Origin: Symsagittifera roscoffensis
Lineage: Eukaryota > Xenacoelomorpha > Acoela > Convolutidae
Assembly (NCBI RefSeq): GCF_963678635.1
Contig: NC_087062.1
Location: forward strand, 94,215,845-94,279,844
Direction: 5' to 3'
Length of the DNA stretch: 64,000 bases
Positions 40,001 through 46,963 of this stretch are shown in pieces. Each line of letters starts with the position of its first letter. The first letter of the stretch is position 1. Both the position numbers and the translations under genes were made by a program. The notes under the pieces are model-generated. The model made no database searches, had not been told where the DNA came from, and was given only the letters and a program-made list of their open reading frames with translations.

Positions 40001-43000
40001 ACGGCTTCTGGAGTTGATGTTGCATCATCACTGATATCTTCTCCGCACAGCATGGGGAGTGGAGCTGGCGGAGTTGTTCGGACTCAACAACAGCACAACA
40101 TCTCACATCATCAAGAACTCCATCAGCAGCAGCAGTCCTCTCACTCGCCGACTCTCTCCTCATCTTCCTCCTTCGTCCCCAGTCAGAGTTCCCCGCCCGA
40201 CTGCGAGTTCATGGAGTACGAGGACCACACACCCATGTGTAAGTCACACAACTTTCTCATATCTACAATCTTTGACTCGAAATTCAATCATTCAAAAAAT
40301 AGTTCGATTAAACGTCTCAGTGCTGTGCTGTCACATTTCCCAAACTCCTCCCTCGACCATGGTTTACCTGTTTGCTCGATATCAATTGAATATGTTGAGT
40401 TGCTAAAAAGAATTCGATAACGAAGGACTTCATAAAGTATAGAATAAGAGATTAAAAAACGAGGCGCATCTGTTGAACTAAGGGCGGACGTTGAAAATAG
40501 TTAGTTTGGAGATTAGATATCATTTACTTGAACTTTATGCCATACAATTGATTTTACCCATTAAAATTTTATTGGTGATCATCTAGGGCACTGACAGTGA
40601 GAGTTTGTAACCAAATTTGGTGCGAAACCTTGAAAAAAGTTGTATTTCAAGATTCAATAACAAGAGTAACAAGACTGCTCGTATCAGGGCGAAGCCCTGA
40701 ATGTTCCGACTGCCTCTTAAGGTCTATGCAGCAGTAATAACATGGAAAATTTAAATGAAATAAAGTAAAATTAACATTTTTTTTCTAAAAAGTTTGAGAT
40801 TTTTTGTGAAAACATTCCCCCACATGCCATATTAAGTACAAAGTGATAGATTTTGCTCCTATTAACAAATCAATTATGGCATATAAGCTTCCTTGAACCA
40901 ATTTGGAACTATTTCTAAGACGGATTACCTCTCCGCTTACGCGTTAATAGCGCGAATTATATCGCGCGTTAATTGTCCCAAAATGGCAATCTTTAAACCC
41001 TCATAACTTTACGAAAAATGATCACAGGTGAAATATCTTTTCAAATTTAAGCTCAGGACAACAATAGCTTTCGAATGATATAAAAAACAAAAATGTTGCT
41101 GAAAAGTATTTCTGATAAGTTGGAAGGTATTGCGCTCAAGCAAGCAAAGCTTGTGTTATAAAATCAGTCCACTTTTTTAAACCAAATTTCTATTTTTGTG
41201 TTAAATCTCAGTATCTGTCCGCAGCATGAATCCTTCTCAGCGATATAAGAGAATGTGTTGTAGCCACTTGTGTTCAAGTTCTAACAAACTTCAATTTGAG
41301 CTATTTTTCCGACTCTCGAAGAAAGAGAGAAATATATACGCTTGGCGTGTTTTTTATTCGTGCCGACTTCAAAAAAAAAACATTTGATGAGATCCCTGGA
41401 TTTTCGTGTTCCTAGCGGGGGCTCGCTCACAACTATTGTAACCAAACACTACTATCGCTTTGAACTGATTCTACATGAACTGCTGTTTTAATTTATTGAT
41501 GCTGAAAGTGTAACTTAATTTGTTCATGCGTGGCGAGTTATCCCCGCACCAAAAAATTGTTCCAAATTGAATTGAGGCAAACTAATTGGTCGCATTAATT
41601 CCATAGACTTAAACTGTAACGCGTAATAATTGGGATCTACTTAACAATCTCCCCCTATTGTACCTACTAAGAATCTCCCCCCCCCCCCCCCCCCCTTTCT
41701 TGAAAGGGGGGAGATTGTTAAGTTGATCCAATAATTGGTATTATGAACTCATTTACAATTTCATTAACCAAAACTATCCGAGACTAGTTAAAGTGCAGTC
41801 GTATTATTTAGGACTTTGACCTGATATACGTGGTGCAGTCTTGTTCAATTAGAGCATACTTCAGCAAAGTGGAGCAGACTTCACTGCATAATTCTTCTAA
41901 TTTCGGAACTCATGGTTAAAGAATCAAGCTATGTGGAATATAAAATCCGCCGAACAATGCAAAGTTGATTGATCTATTAACTAGGGGGGTGTTCAACAGT
42001 GCCGAAGTACAACAGTGCCGAAAAAGGCGGGAAAATTTCAGAATAATTTAAACGCATTTTCTAAAGAGCGAGAAATTACTGACGCTAATTATCAAAGAAA
42101 ATCACTCCAATTTCGGCGCTAAAATGTCTGCAACTGCAAATTAAACAATTATTTTGGCGCAAAAACATCTAGATTGCAAATTTTCTCTCTTCCAAAATCT
42201 GTAAGTGCCACTTATGATTGTAAGCGTTCGCCGTTTAATTTTTGATTGCCGCACTTAATTTGTTCATATTTTCGGTACTGTTGAACAAAGTTTTCATTTT
42301 CGGCACTGTTGAACTAAATTTTGTTTCGGCACTGTTGTTGGAGCTAGTGCTGGAGCGCTCAAAAGTAAACCTTTTTCAGCTCGATGCAACTTACAATCGT
42401 GAATAAGATAATAAATACGCGGTGCTAGGGATTTTAGCAGACCTTTTTTTTGCTGACCAATTTTTTTGCAGACTCAGAACAATTATAAAGTCAGATAGCT
42501 AACTTCAAACGCGGCTTTGGCGATTAGCGATCGCTTGCTCTGCTCCGCTTCAATTCAAGTTGTATTTAGACTGTTGTGTTTTTGAAGTTGATAGTTTTGT
42601 TGCCAAATCGTGGGATAATTGTCTTAATTGGGGAAGCTTGGCCCCAGACTGAGCGTCTTTTTGAGCCTGTCAATCAATCATCCATTACTGTATTACGTTG
42701 GTCTGCTAAAAGACTCATTTTTCACTTTTTATGCTGAAAGGTTGGTCTGCTTAACGATCGGTCCCCTAAATTCGCGCTTCAACAGAGCGCATTCTTTGCT
42801 ACCTGTTAATTAGTATTCAAGTATGCGTTTAACTTAAACAAGACTGCTAAAGTATATCAGGGATAAATTTTGAGTGTTCCTACTGCCGTGACAAGCTAAA
42901 CAAAAAGTTTTTTATGCTTCAAAAACTTGAAAAATTAATCAAACTAAAATGGAAAAAATGAATGATTTTTCCTATTTTTGTCTACCTTTATCCCCCACAC

Positions 43001-46000
43001 GCTAAATTAAATTCTACGGGATATAGTTAGCATCTTGTATTGTAATAATAAGCCAAATTTGCTGGCCTCAATTCAATTTGGAATTATTTAAATTGCAGCT
43101 CACGCGTGCTATAAGAAAGCAACATATCGCGCGTTATTTATTTCAAATTTGTCAAATTAGCAATTTTCAATCCTCCATATTTTACAAAAACAATCTAAGA
43201 TGAAAAATCTTTTTTAATTGAGCTTCGGGCAGCGATTATATAAGGTTTGTCACGCTTAGTTATAAATCAAAATTTGACCGAACAAAAATATCACAAAACC
43301 AGAGTGGACTATTGGACTGTCATAGTGTTTTTTTACTTCCTTTTATTTGCAAGCAGAAATATTTTTTGATGCAAAAACTTTGTTCAACATTGTTGGCTTT
43401 TGTAATACGCCCATTTTTATATAGTTTTAAAAAGTCGATGAACGTAGTTCAGACCCGGGCTGTAAAATATATATAAGATGATTTTTTTCGTTTTTTTTTT
43501 CTACAAAAAGTCTTAATCTTTGTTCAAGCTCAAGCTTACTTTTTCGCCGTTTGACCTTTGATTTCTTTTTAAATTCAGTTCATTTCCTTTGCCGAAAGGA
43601 AGGCAAACTCGAGCATCGAGAGTGTAGAAGACTCGAAAAACGTGATCGACCTCTAGTTTCGAAAGTGGAATTTAAATATCGAATTTTCCAGAGAAATCAA
43701 AATTTTACCTATTGATCCAGTTTTCTCGAATGGCTTAATTTTATCAAAAATGTCAATCATAAAATGTTCTAGAAATTCAAATAGCTTTAAGGCCATCTAC
43801 TTTTTTTTGAAATTCGAAATTTTAAATTGTTTCCTAAAATTAAGTCCGCGTTTCTTTTACTGTTTACTTGCGTTCATCAACTCTTTTCTAACTGTCTGTT
43901 GGCTAAGTTGTAATTGACTTGATTAGGCAGTTTTTACACGTCAAGAAAATTGCCTTATATTTATTCTGACTGAATTTTAGAAATTTTTCTCTTCGTTGCC
44001 TTTTATCTAAGTTCAGCTTACTTGGGGTCCGCTTCGCTTGCTGTGATTATCTTCTGCACGAGTGGTAGTGTGCGTATCAATCAGCGCGAGTAACAGTGTG
44101 CGTCTGAAAACAAGTGAGACTTCAGTTGACAACTTGCGAAAGTTCTCGTGAAACTCGTAAAATCACTCAAGTGAAAGATAGAGAGAGACTATTATATCTC
44201 AATTCGTTTGAGCAATTCCTTATCTGGAGTATTTTCTGAAATGATCGAATTATCCATGCTTAATTGTCTTCAGAAAGGCTCGTCTGTTTGGAGCCTCGTG
44301 GTCTCAATGATCGTTCACCAGCTTCGAGTGTTAAATGCGTTCTAGCGCTTTTGTTTTTAGTTTCTTGAAAAGATGAAAATCACAGTTCAGAGAAAATATA
44401 AAATCATCATGTTGAATTTTTTGTACAGCTTGCTGTAAAAATATAGCGCGAAAACGAGTTTTCTTGAATTGGTGACAAATTTTCAAATATTAAAAGATAG
44501 AGCAGATTCGGTAAAAAAGTTGAAATTATAGTAACGCTCGGGTATGATTTTTTTTGGAAACAAAATAAGTGAAGCCAAATGCTGCAGTATTTTTTTCCGA
44601 ACCGCTGATTTAGTATTTTTGAATTTAGTTTCAAAAATATTTAAAGTAATAATTCCACATTTCAAAGCGTGAAATAAAAGGCTAACTTCTTGAAATTTGT
44701 TATCTATCGAGTAATGTCAGTTATATGTCTACAGTCTTTGGGCCTTTTTGATTGCGTTGGTGTTTCCGAAAGCTGCAAACTAAATGAAAACCAAAATGTT
44801 TGTTTACCGGTATTCGGAAGCATTCCTGAAAAAAGTTTTTGGCTGTTTTAGTTTCAAACGACACTGAGAATCAATACTCAGAGATAGTGGCAATATCCTC
44901 AAACATGCACACAACGCAACAACAGCACTGTGCAAGTATAGCAAACAAAAGAAAACTTAGTTTTAACCACCCTAACAACCACACCTCTTCCCCCGACCAC
45001 CACACGCAACCTCCTCAGCACAAACTCATCGTACCCTCCCGACCGACGACCTCAGCGCCTGGAGTGGCGAACAATGAACACTACCAAGCACACGCACAAA
45101 TTAACTCAGCTTCACTAAATGCACCTCAAATGAACGCACCCACATCCCAATCGGGGTATGGGCTCCAGAATTCTGCGAGTAGCACGCATAACAGCTCCAC
45201 GCCTAATCTTCCTTTATCAGCTTCGAACCTCAACTCAAACTCGAATATCAACGAACAAAGCAACTTGGACAATATGCTGATGCAGTCGCCGAGAGCAAAC
45301 TTGCGATTGGGAGTTCCCGTGCGGTATGCGGAGCCGCTGTTTTGGTGTCAGATCCGTTACTACGAGTTCAGCCAGCAGATTGGTGAAGTGTGTCTAGTTA
45401 GGCCGAATCAGTTTTCAGTAGACGGTGGCACGGATCCCTCGTCTGGCGAAAGGTTCTGTCTGGGATCCTTGTCGAATGTGAACCGACAGGAAATAGTTGA
45501 GAGGACACGAAATGGGATCGGAAAAGGTCTGCATCTGTATCGGACGAAGAACTACGAGATACATGCGAGATGTCTGGGGGATAGTCCACTGTTTGTGCAG
45601 AGTCAGTGCTGCAACTTGAGGTACAACTGGGACCCAGGCACTGTGTGTAAGATCCCGCCTGACTTCAACCTCAAAGTGTTCACGATGGAAGAGTTCCAGG
45701 ACCATCTGAGTACCCAACTGCGCACCAACAGTAGTTACAAGTCCGTCATGGATCTGACTTCGCTATGCAGCATACGGATAAGCTTTATTAAAGGTCAGTT
45801 TCCGAGATCCGCTTTTGGAACATATACAAGATTGTTTTTGAATGAAAGGTCGTCGACGAGCTGCTCTTAAATCTCACTCATTTCATCGTAGTTTAAAAGA
45901 AGCCAGTAATCGATTCGCTTGTTACTAGATGCTTTCTAGTACGCCTAGCAGTTTTATGAGTTGCTCTTCACCCATAAATTACGCGGCACAAAACAAGCTG

Positions 46001-46320
46001 CTAGCAAAAACTTCAGAGGTTTTTTCGTTCGTTCACACTTGGACTTCGTTTGTCATAAATTGACCGCTAATGCTTACTGGAAAAATAATTGGTATCGGTA
46101 TGATATGTTGCAATTTTTGTGTTAAGTTCGTTCCATTTCTATTTTTATGTAAACCATAGGTTCTATACTGAAATGTTCAGGTTGGGGTCAGGAATACACC
46201 AGAAAGAGGATTACAGACGTTCCGTGTTGGATCGAAATATTGCTGAATGGACCCTCGCAGTGGCTAGACAGAGTTCTGCAGCGAATCAACCCGTCGTCAG
46301 AGCCATGCGACAGTCGATGA
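9767..46320 (+). CDS. receptor-regulated Smad-like transcription factor, eight exons, 995 aa
   Basis: Proposed coding exons: 9767-10038, 13149-13588, 33812-34132, 34454-34819, 37067-37291, 39957-40238, 44852-45793 and 46181-46320 (stop at 46318). Phases agree at every junction, giving 2988 coding bases. Smads carry TGF-beta/activin/BMP signals from receptor kinases to the nucleus. MH1 (about residues 28-186) keeps the zinc ligands C86, C129, C178 and H183 and the DNA-contacting hairpin residues R97, Q99 and K104. MH2 (about 796-995) contains [38 protein letters not shown] and SFIKGWGQEY...PCWIEI. The CNLRYxW-PxTVCKIPP block and the LNGP before QWLD favour the Smad2/3 type, with low certainty. 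Odd points: the protein is about twice normal length because of the linker, 49 residues lie between the second and third zinc ligands, and the C terminus is CDSR instead of SSxS. It is certainly a Smad; the subclass is uncertain. Confidence 0.92.
10740..11160 (+). repeat. direct duplication, copy A
   Basis: From TTTGATATTAAGTTTC through TGAAATTTTGCATGGTTAAC and GGCTCAGTTTGTAACTGCTT to TTTTCCAGCTTCTTCTTT this matches 11815-12235 with few differences. Beyond it, a ~380-base block (about 11165-11545) is present only on this side, after which similarity resumes (TTTTCAACTGGCGTCTGCTC, near 11551 and 12247). Confidence 0.75.
11815..12235 (+). repeat. direct duplication, copy B
   Basis: Second copy of 10740-11160, about 1.07 kb downstream. 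It continues to about 12360 in parallel with 11551-11660 of copy A's flank, so the duplicated unit is about 1.07 kb with an internal deletion in this copy. Confidence 0.75.
13149..13588 (+). CDS. Smad exon 2: second half of MH1 and start of linker
   Basis: Acceptor TTTGATCTAG|G, donor GATGATG|GTTAGT in phase 1. It encodes [18 protein letters not shown] (DNA-binding hairpin, with R97, Q99 and K104 conserved), [10 protein letters not shown]129, a Ser/Ala/Thr/Gly-rich insertion of about 45 residues, then [11 protein letters not shown] with C178 and H183. The insertion lies between two zinc ligands that are only 12 residues apart in Smad3. The exon continues into a charged linker ([19 protein letters not shown]). 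Confidence 0.9.
15892..16320 (+). mobile_element. MITE family (AAGAGTC TIR), copy
   Basis: Starts at a TGAGTCGATGAGCGTGAGTG variant and ends at TTGCATTCATTGACTCTT, the inverse of the start. The interior shares TTTCCTTTGTTAAAAGGA, GGCAAACTCCACTATCGAAC and AAAGAGCTTTCAGGACATCT with the other copies. Confidence 0.7.
16415..16700 (+). mobile_element. tRNA-derived SINE-like repeat
   Basis: Contains a 36-base direct repeat around ACTCATCGACTCCTGGTGGT, then a tRNA-like part with a box A-like TTAGCCTGTAGGTTACG and a box B-like GGGATTGAATCTGACG, a T-run, and the family body TTTTGTCGGCTTAGTTGCCA. Related copies lie at 18415, 24700, 29518 and 30590. Confidence 0.6.
17591..17610 (+). repeat. hairpin word of a dispersed repeat (GAAGCTCAGCTTC-CTCTGTGT)
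   Basis: CGAAGCT-C-AGCTTCG is a perfect short inverted repeat followed by CCTCTGTGTT. Variants keep the pairing or the tail at 18982, 21102, 49443 and 49871; a truncated form lies near 12813. Confidence 0.6.
17925..18232 (+). mobile_element. MITE family (AAGAGTC TIR), 5'-truncated copy
   Basis: Lacks the left terminal repeat. It carries the interior CAGTTTTCTCAAATTGGGTT block and ends in GAGTTCATTGACTCTTTTCC, the family's right end. Confidence 0.55.
18415..18640 (+). mobile_element. tRNA-derived SINE-like repeat
   Basis: GTCTCCGGCACGCTGAACCT, the box B-like TTGGATTCGAATCTGACC, a T-run after GGGACCTGC, then TTTTGTCGGCTTAGTTGCCA. Parallel in order and spacing to 16415-16700. Confidence 0.6.
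19640..19750 (+). repeat. tRNA-Leu-like sequence (SINE head or tRNA pseudogene)
   Basis: GCGTGGCTGAGTGCTTAG resembles a class II tRNA D-arm with box A. GAGACTCAAAATCTC gives a short anticodon-like stem with CAA in the loop, and AAGATCGAATCCTAG resembles box B. The acceptor stem does not close, so this is not a functional tRNA by eye. Confidence 0.4.
19985..21020 (+). repeat. diverged tandem array, about seven units of 130-175 bp
   Basis: Each unit runs GCTGTGAGAGTACTCTCAGG, then AATCTTGCC, ATGACTGCTCAAATCTTTGT, AGTTTTCGAGATATGACGT, TTTTTCAAAA and TTGAAATTCTCAACCC. Units begin near 20010, 20150, 20313, 20487, 20660, 20822 and 20947. The units are well diverged, so the array is old. Confidence 0.75.
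23640..24015 (+). repeat. dispersed repeat (GATACGAGCAGTCTTGTT family), copy
   Basis: Shares TATGTCCTGAGTTCAAATTT, CACGTGATAG-like and ACGCGCGATATATTTCG blocks, a TTCCAAATTGAATTG block and the end CTGATACGAGCAGTCTTGTT with copies at 58330-58705 and 60210-60585 and with inverted copies at 40660-41110 and 42840-43260. Confidence 0.6.
24641..24673 (+). repeat. CTT microsatellite
   Basis: About eleven consecutive CTT triplets. Confidence 0.95.
24700..24930 (+). mobile_element. tRNA-derived SINE-like repeat
   Basis: CTGGACTCCTGGTGGTACCT, then CTCTCCGGCACACTTAGGCC, the box B-like GGGTTGGAGTCTGATC, a T-run and TTGTCGGCTTAATTGCCACA. Same order as 16415-16700. Confidence 0.6.
29369..29380 (+). repeat. 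G homopolymer, 12 bases
   Basis: Twelve consecutive G residues in intron 2. Confidence 0.9.
29518..29645 (+). mobile_element. partial tRNA-derived SINE-like repeat
   Basis: GGAGGTAACGAATATGTCTG, AGCAAAGGTCCTAAGTTCGA and then the body TTTTGTCGGCTTATATGCCA. Confidence 0.5.
30590..30830 (+). mobile_element. tRNA-derived SINE-like repeat, diverged
   Basis: CACTGGACTTCTGGTGTTAT, then AAAGTAACATCTATGCCGGA, box B-like AGACTCGAATCAGACCGGGA, followed by a T-run. It is more diverged than the other copies. Confidence 0.45.
30992..31461 (+). mobile_element. MITE family (AAGAGTC TIR), full-length copy
   Basis: Begins AAGAGTAATGAACGTAGTG and ends TTGCGTTCATTACTCTT, an inverted match over about 14 bases. 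Between them lie ATATAGGTCTTG, a GATCCAGTTTTCTCTAGTTG block and AAAGAGCTTAAAGGGCATCT, shared with the other copies. There is no coding capacity, which fits a MITE. Confidence 0.8.
32655..33035 (+). repeat. CACGCAAAATCAG-family repeat, longest plus-strand copy
   Basis: Begins in CCACGCAAAATCAGGTACCA, continues through TTTCAGTCGTGATTCGAAC, CAGTGTCGAG, AATAGCTTATTTAAGCCGTG and ends near CCAATTGACCCATTTTACTA. Inverted counterpart at 1735-2165. Confidence 0.6.
33812..34132 (+). CDS. Smad exon 3: linker cassette
   Basis: Acceptor ATATTTTGTAG|AC, donor CTCATTG|GTTAGT. It enters and leaves in phase 1 and is 321 bases (107 codons), so skipping would keep the frame. The product is Ser/Thr/Asn-rich ([35 protein letters not shown]) without a recognised domain. 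Several SP/TP dipeptides could be proline-directed kinase sites, as in other Smad linkers. Confidence 0.8.
34454..34819 (+). CDS. Smad exon 4: linker cassette, with open read-through beyond its donor
   Basis: Acceptor TTAAACGCAG|AA, donor AATCAAG|GTCAGC, phase 1 on both sides, 366 bases. It encodes [20 protein letters not shown], then [19 protein letters not shown] and a stretch ending IPSPERNQ. If the donor is not used, the frame stays open to a stop at 34939-34941 and adds a 40-residue tail with one hydrophobic segment ([20 protein letters not shown]). The read-through part has coding-like base use, so an alternative terminal exon, or a separate gene ending here, is possible. Confidence 0.8.
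35011..35473 (+). mobile_element. MITE family (AAGAGTC TIR), full-length copy
   Basis: Starts AAGAGTTATGAACGCAGTG, ends TTGCGTTCATTACTCTT. The interior closely parallels 30992-31461, including CAGATGTGCATTCATACATA, so these two are the closest pair in the window. Confidence 0.8.
35651..36025. mobile_element. hAT-type MITE with 8-bp target-site duplication
   Basis: Terminal repeats CAGGGTT at the left and AACCCTG at the right are flanked on both sides by the identical octamer CCTGGAAG (35643-35650 and 36026-36033). An 8-bp duplication and CAGGG-type ends are hallmarks of hAT transposons. At 375 bp with no reading frame it is non-autonomous. The intact duplication suggests a fairly recent insertion. 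Confidence 0.85.
36363..36740 (+). mobile_element. MITE family (AAGAGTC TIR), 3'-truncated copy
   Basis: Begins AAGAGTCGATGAACGTAGTG and carries the interior ACTCCTCTATCGAACAGC block. The right terminal repeat is missing. Confidence 0.65.
37067..37291 (+). CDS. Smad exon 5: linker cassette
   Basis: Acceptor GTGTCTTAG|GT, donor ATGAATT|GTAAAT, phase 1 on both sides, 225 bases. It encodes [19 protein letters not shown], then a His/Gln/Asn/Ser-rich run ([18 protein letters not shown]). The frame is also open upstream of the acceptor, so the acceptor choice rests on phase agreement and the splice consensus. Confidence 0.7.
37342..37357 (+). repeat. short GA repeat
   Basis: A run of alternating G and A just after exon 5, followed by a pyrimidine-rich stretch. 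Confidence 0.8.
37674..38134. mobile_element. hAT-like MITE (YAGGCTTGGCA ends)
   Basis: CAGGCTTGGCAAAAATCTGC at the left faces TTTATGCCAAGCCTA at the right, an inverted match of about 14 bases. The flanking octamers (CTTGACAC and CTTAGCCT) match only partly, so the duplication is decayed or the ends are slightly misplaced. GCGGG/TGCGG words recur inside. No coding frame. Confidence 0.6.
38714..39311. mobile_element. Tc1/mariner-type foldback element with long inverted arms
   Basis: The left end CAGTGCTGACTTAAATTAAC and the right end (TTAATTTAAATCAGCGCTG) are inverted copies, and similarity continues inward for about 260 bases per arm (TGATGAGAAATATATATCAC near 38970 faces GTGATATATATTTCTCATCA near 39055). 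A TA dinucleotide lies outside each end, as expected for Tc1/mariner TA duplication, and CAGTGCTG is a familiar Tc1-family end. A short spacer separates the arms. Mapped by eye; arm divergence is a few per cent to about ten per cent. Confidence 0.85.
39334..39775 (+). mobile_element. MITE family (AAGAGTC TIR), full-length copy
   Basis: Starts AAGAGTCAATGAACGTAGTG, ends TTGTTCATTGACTCTT. It lies 22 bases downstream of the Tc1-type foldback. Confidence 0.8.
39957..40238 (+). CDS. Smad exon 6: linker cassette
   Basis: Acceptor TTTCTGTTTAG|TT, strong donor CCCATGT|GTAAGT, phase 1 on both sides, 282 bases. It encodes [18 protein letters not shown], then a Gln/His-rich run ([20 protein letters not shown]), a Ser-rich run and [15 protein letters not shown]. 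The acidic-aromatic end is the only non-low-complexity part. Confidence 0.8.
40660..41110 (-). repeat. GATACGAGCAGTCTTGTT-family repeat, inverted copy
   Basis: Begins AACAAGACTGCTCGTATCAG followed by GGCGAAGCCC (a small hairpin), then ATATCGCGCGTTAATTGTCC and TCACAGGTGAAATATCTTTT, all inverse to the copies at 58330 and 60210. Confidence 0.65.
41628..41738. repeat. foldback with poly-C core
   Basis: AATTGGGATCTACTTAACAA plus TCTCCCCC at the left face GGGGGGAGATTGTTAAGTTG plus ATCCAAT at the right. A run of 19 C lies at 41677-41695, next to a small CTTTCTTGAAAG hairpin. Confidence 0.75.
41988..42350. mobile_element. candidate MITE with repeated CAACAGTGCCGAA ends
   Basis: The left end carries two direct copies of CAACAGTGCCGAA (GTTCAACAGTGCCGAAGTAC, then AACAGTGCCGAAAA). 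The right end carries the inverse words (TTTTCGGCACTGTTGAAC and TTTCGGCACTGTTG). About 360 bp, non-coding. Confidence 0.6.
42840..43260 (-). repeat. GATACGAGCAGTCTTGTT-family repeat, diverged inverted copy
   Basis: AACAAGACTGCTAAAGTATA at the left, then AATTCAATTTGGAATTATTT and ATATCGCGCGTTATTTATTT. More diverged than the copy at 40660. Confidence 0.5.
43429..43885 (+). mobile_element. MITE family (AAGAGTC TIR), full-length copy
   Basis: Starts AAAAAGTCGATGAACGTAGT, ends TTGCGTTCATCAACTCTT. The interior holds CCTTTGCCGAAAGGAAGGCA and TCTAGTTTCGAAAGTGGAAT, shared with 39334 and 46964. Confidence 0.75.
44852..45793 (+). CDS. Smad exon 7: end of linker and most of MH2
   Basis: Acceptor GGCTGTTTTAG|TT, donor ATTAAAG|GTCAGT, phase 1. 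The first ~150 residues are His/Gln/Asn/Ser-rich linker. MH2 starts near [15 protein letters not shown] (residues 794-808), followed by [75 protein letters not shown] and [12 protein letters not shown]. Compared with Smad2/3 the order and spacing are complete. This is the longest open coding stretch in the window. Confidence 0.95.
46181..46320 (+). CDS. Smad exon 8: L3 loop and C-terminus of MH2
   Basis: Acceptor GAAATGTTCAG|GT completes the Gly codon split from exon 7, giving [20 protein letters not shown] and then [20 protein letters not shown]. The protein ends [10 protein letters not shown], so the terminal Ser-Ser-x-Ser that type I receptors phosphorylate in R-Smads is absent. The L3 positions that separate Smad2/3 (Arg, Thr) from Smad1/5 (His, Asp) are Thr956 and Arg959 here. 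Confidence 0.92.
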
Positions 46321-46383
46321 CCTTCCTCGTGTAACATTTCCTCTTGAGAAATTACAAGAAGCGAAATAAGTCCAACACGAAAA

Positions 46384-46389
46384 ATAAAA
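46384..46389 (+). terminator. candidate polyadenylation signal for the Smad gene
   Basis: AATAAA 64 bases after the stop codon. A position this close to the stop would give a very short 3' UTR; other A/T-rich candidates follow. Confidence 0.4.
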
Positions 46390-46512
46390 GCAAAACAAAT
46401 CAAAAATTGGAGCTGTGGACAGGATGAATGACTGACGATTTGAGTTTGATTTGCAAAAAATTAAGAAAAGACTTATTTTCTCATCAAAGCTTTCTTTATC
46501 CTTTTCTATGAA

Positions 46513-46545
46513 ACGAAGTTATGTTAAGTCGCTGAGCGACTTCGT
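46513..46545 (+). repeat. nested hairpin downstream of the Smad stop
   Basis: AAGTCGCT-G-AGCGACTT (46526-46542) is a perfect inverted repeat, and ACGAAGT/ACTTCGT offers an alternative outer pairing. It resembles, in type, the GAAGCTCAGCTTC hairpin word found in repeats elsewhere. Confidence 0.6.
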
Positions 46546-46963
46546 TTTAGTTTAGTATTCTATGTGAGTTATTGCCAGTTCTAAGCTCAAAGCATTTGTA
46601 GTATGTAACATGTTACAATTCTATTGAGCTCTTACGAATGGAAAATCGTTGTCATTTTTATGGATTTGTATTTAAGTTGATATATAAATGTGCTTAATTA
46701 TTTACTTTAAAGTCAGTGTTTTGATATACCAAATTATTGATATTTCAATTTCTAATGCTTTTGAAGAAGCATGATATATTGTTTCAACATTGTATGGCTT
46801 GGTTGAATTACATTGAAATGTATATGACTCACTGTTCTCTAAATATGTAAAAATATTTAAATTAAAATTTAAATATTTCCGGGACAACTTATTTTTAGCA
46901 ATGTCATCGGGCCTGGAAAATGAGAATCTTTTTGGTTTAACTTTTTTCGTTGCTATTGCTTTT

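Larger units (their letters stand above)
40239..44851 (+). other. Smad intron 6 (repeat-bearing)
   Basis: Contains inverted copies of the GATACGAGCAGTCTTGTT repeat (40660-41110, 42840-43260), a poly-C/foldback at 41628-41738, a CAACAGTGCCGAA element at 41988-42350 and a MITE at 43429-43885. About 43900-44330 looks low-copy, without a recognisable exon. Confidence 0.7.
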
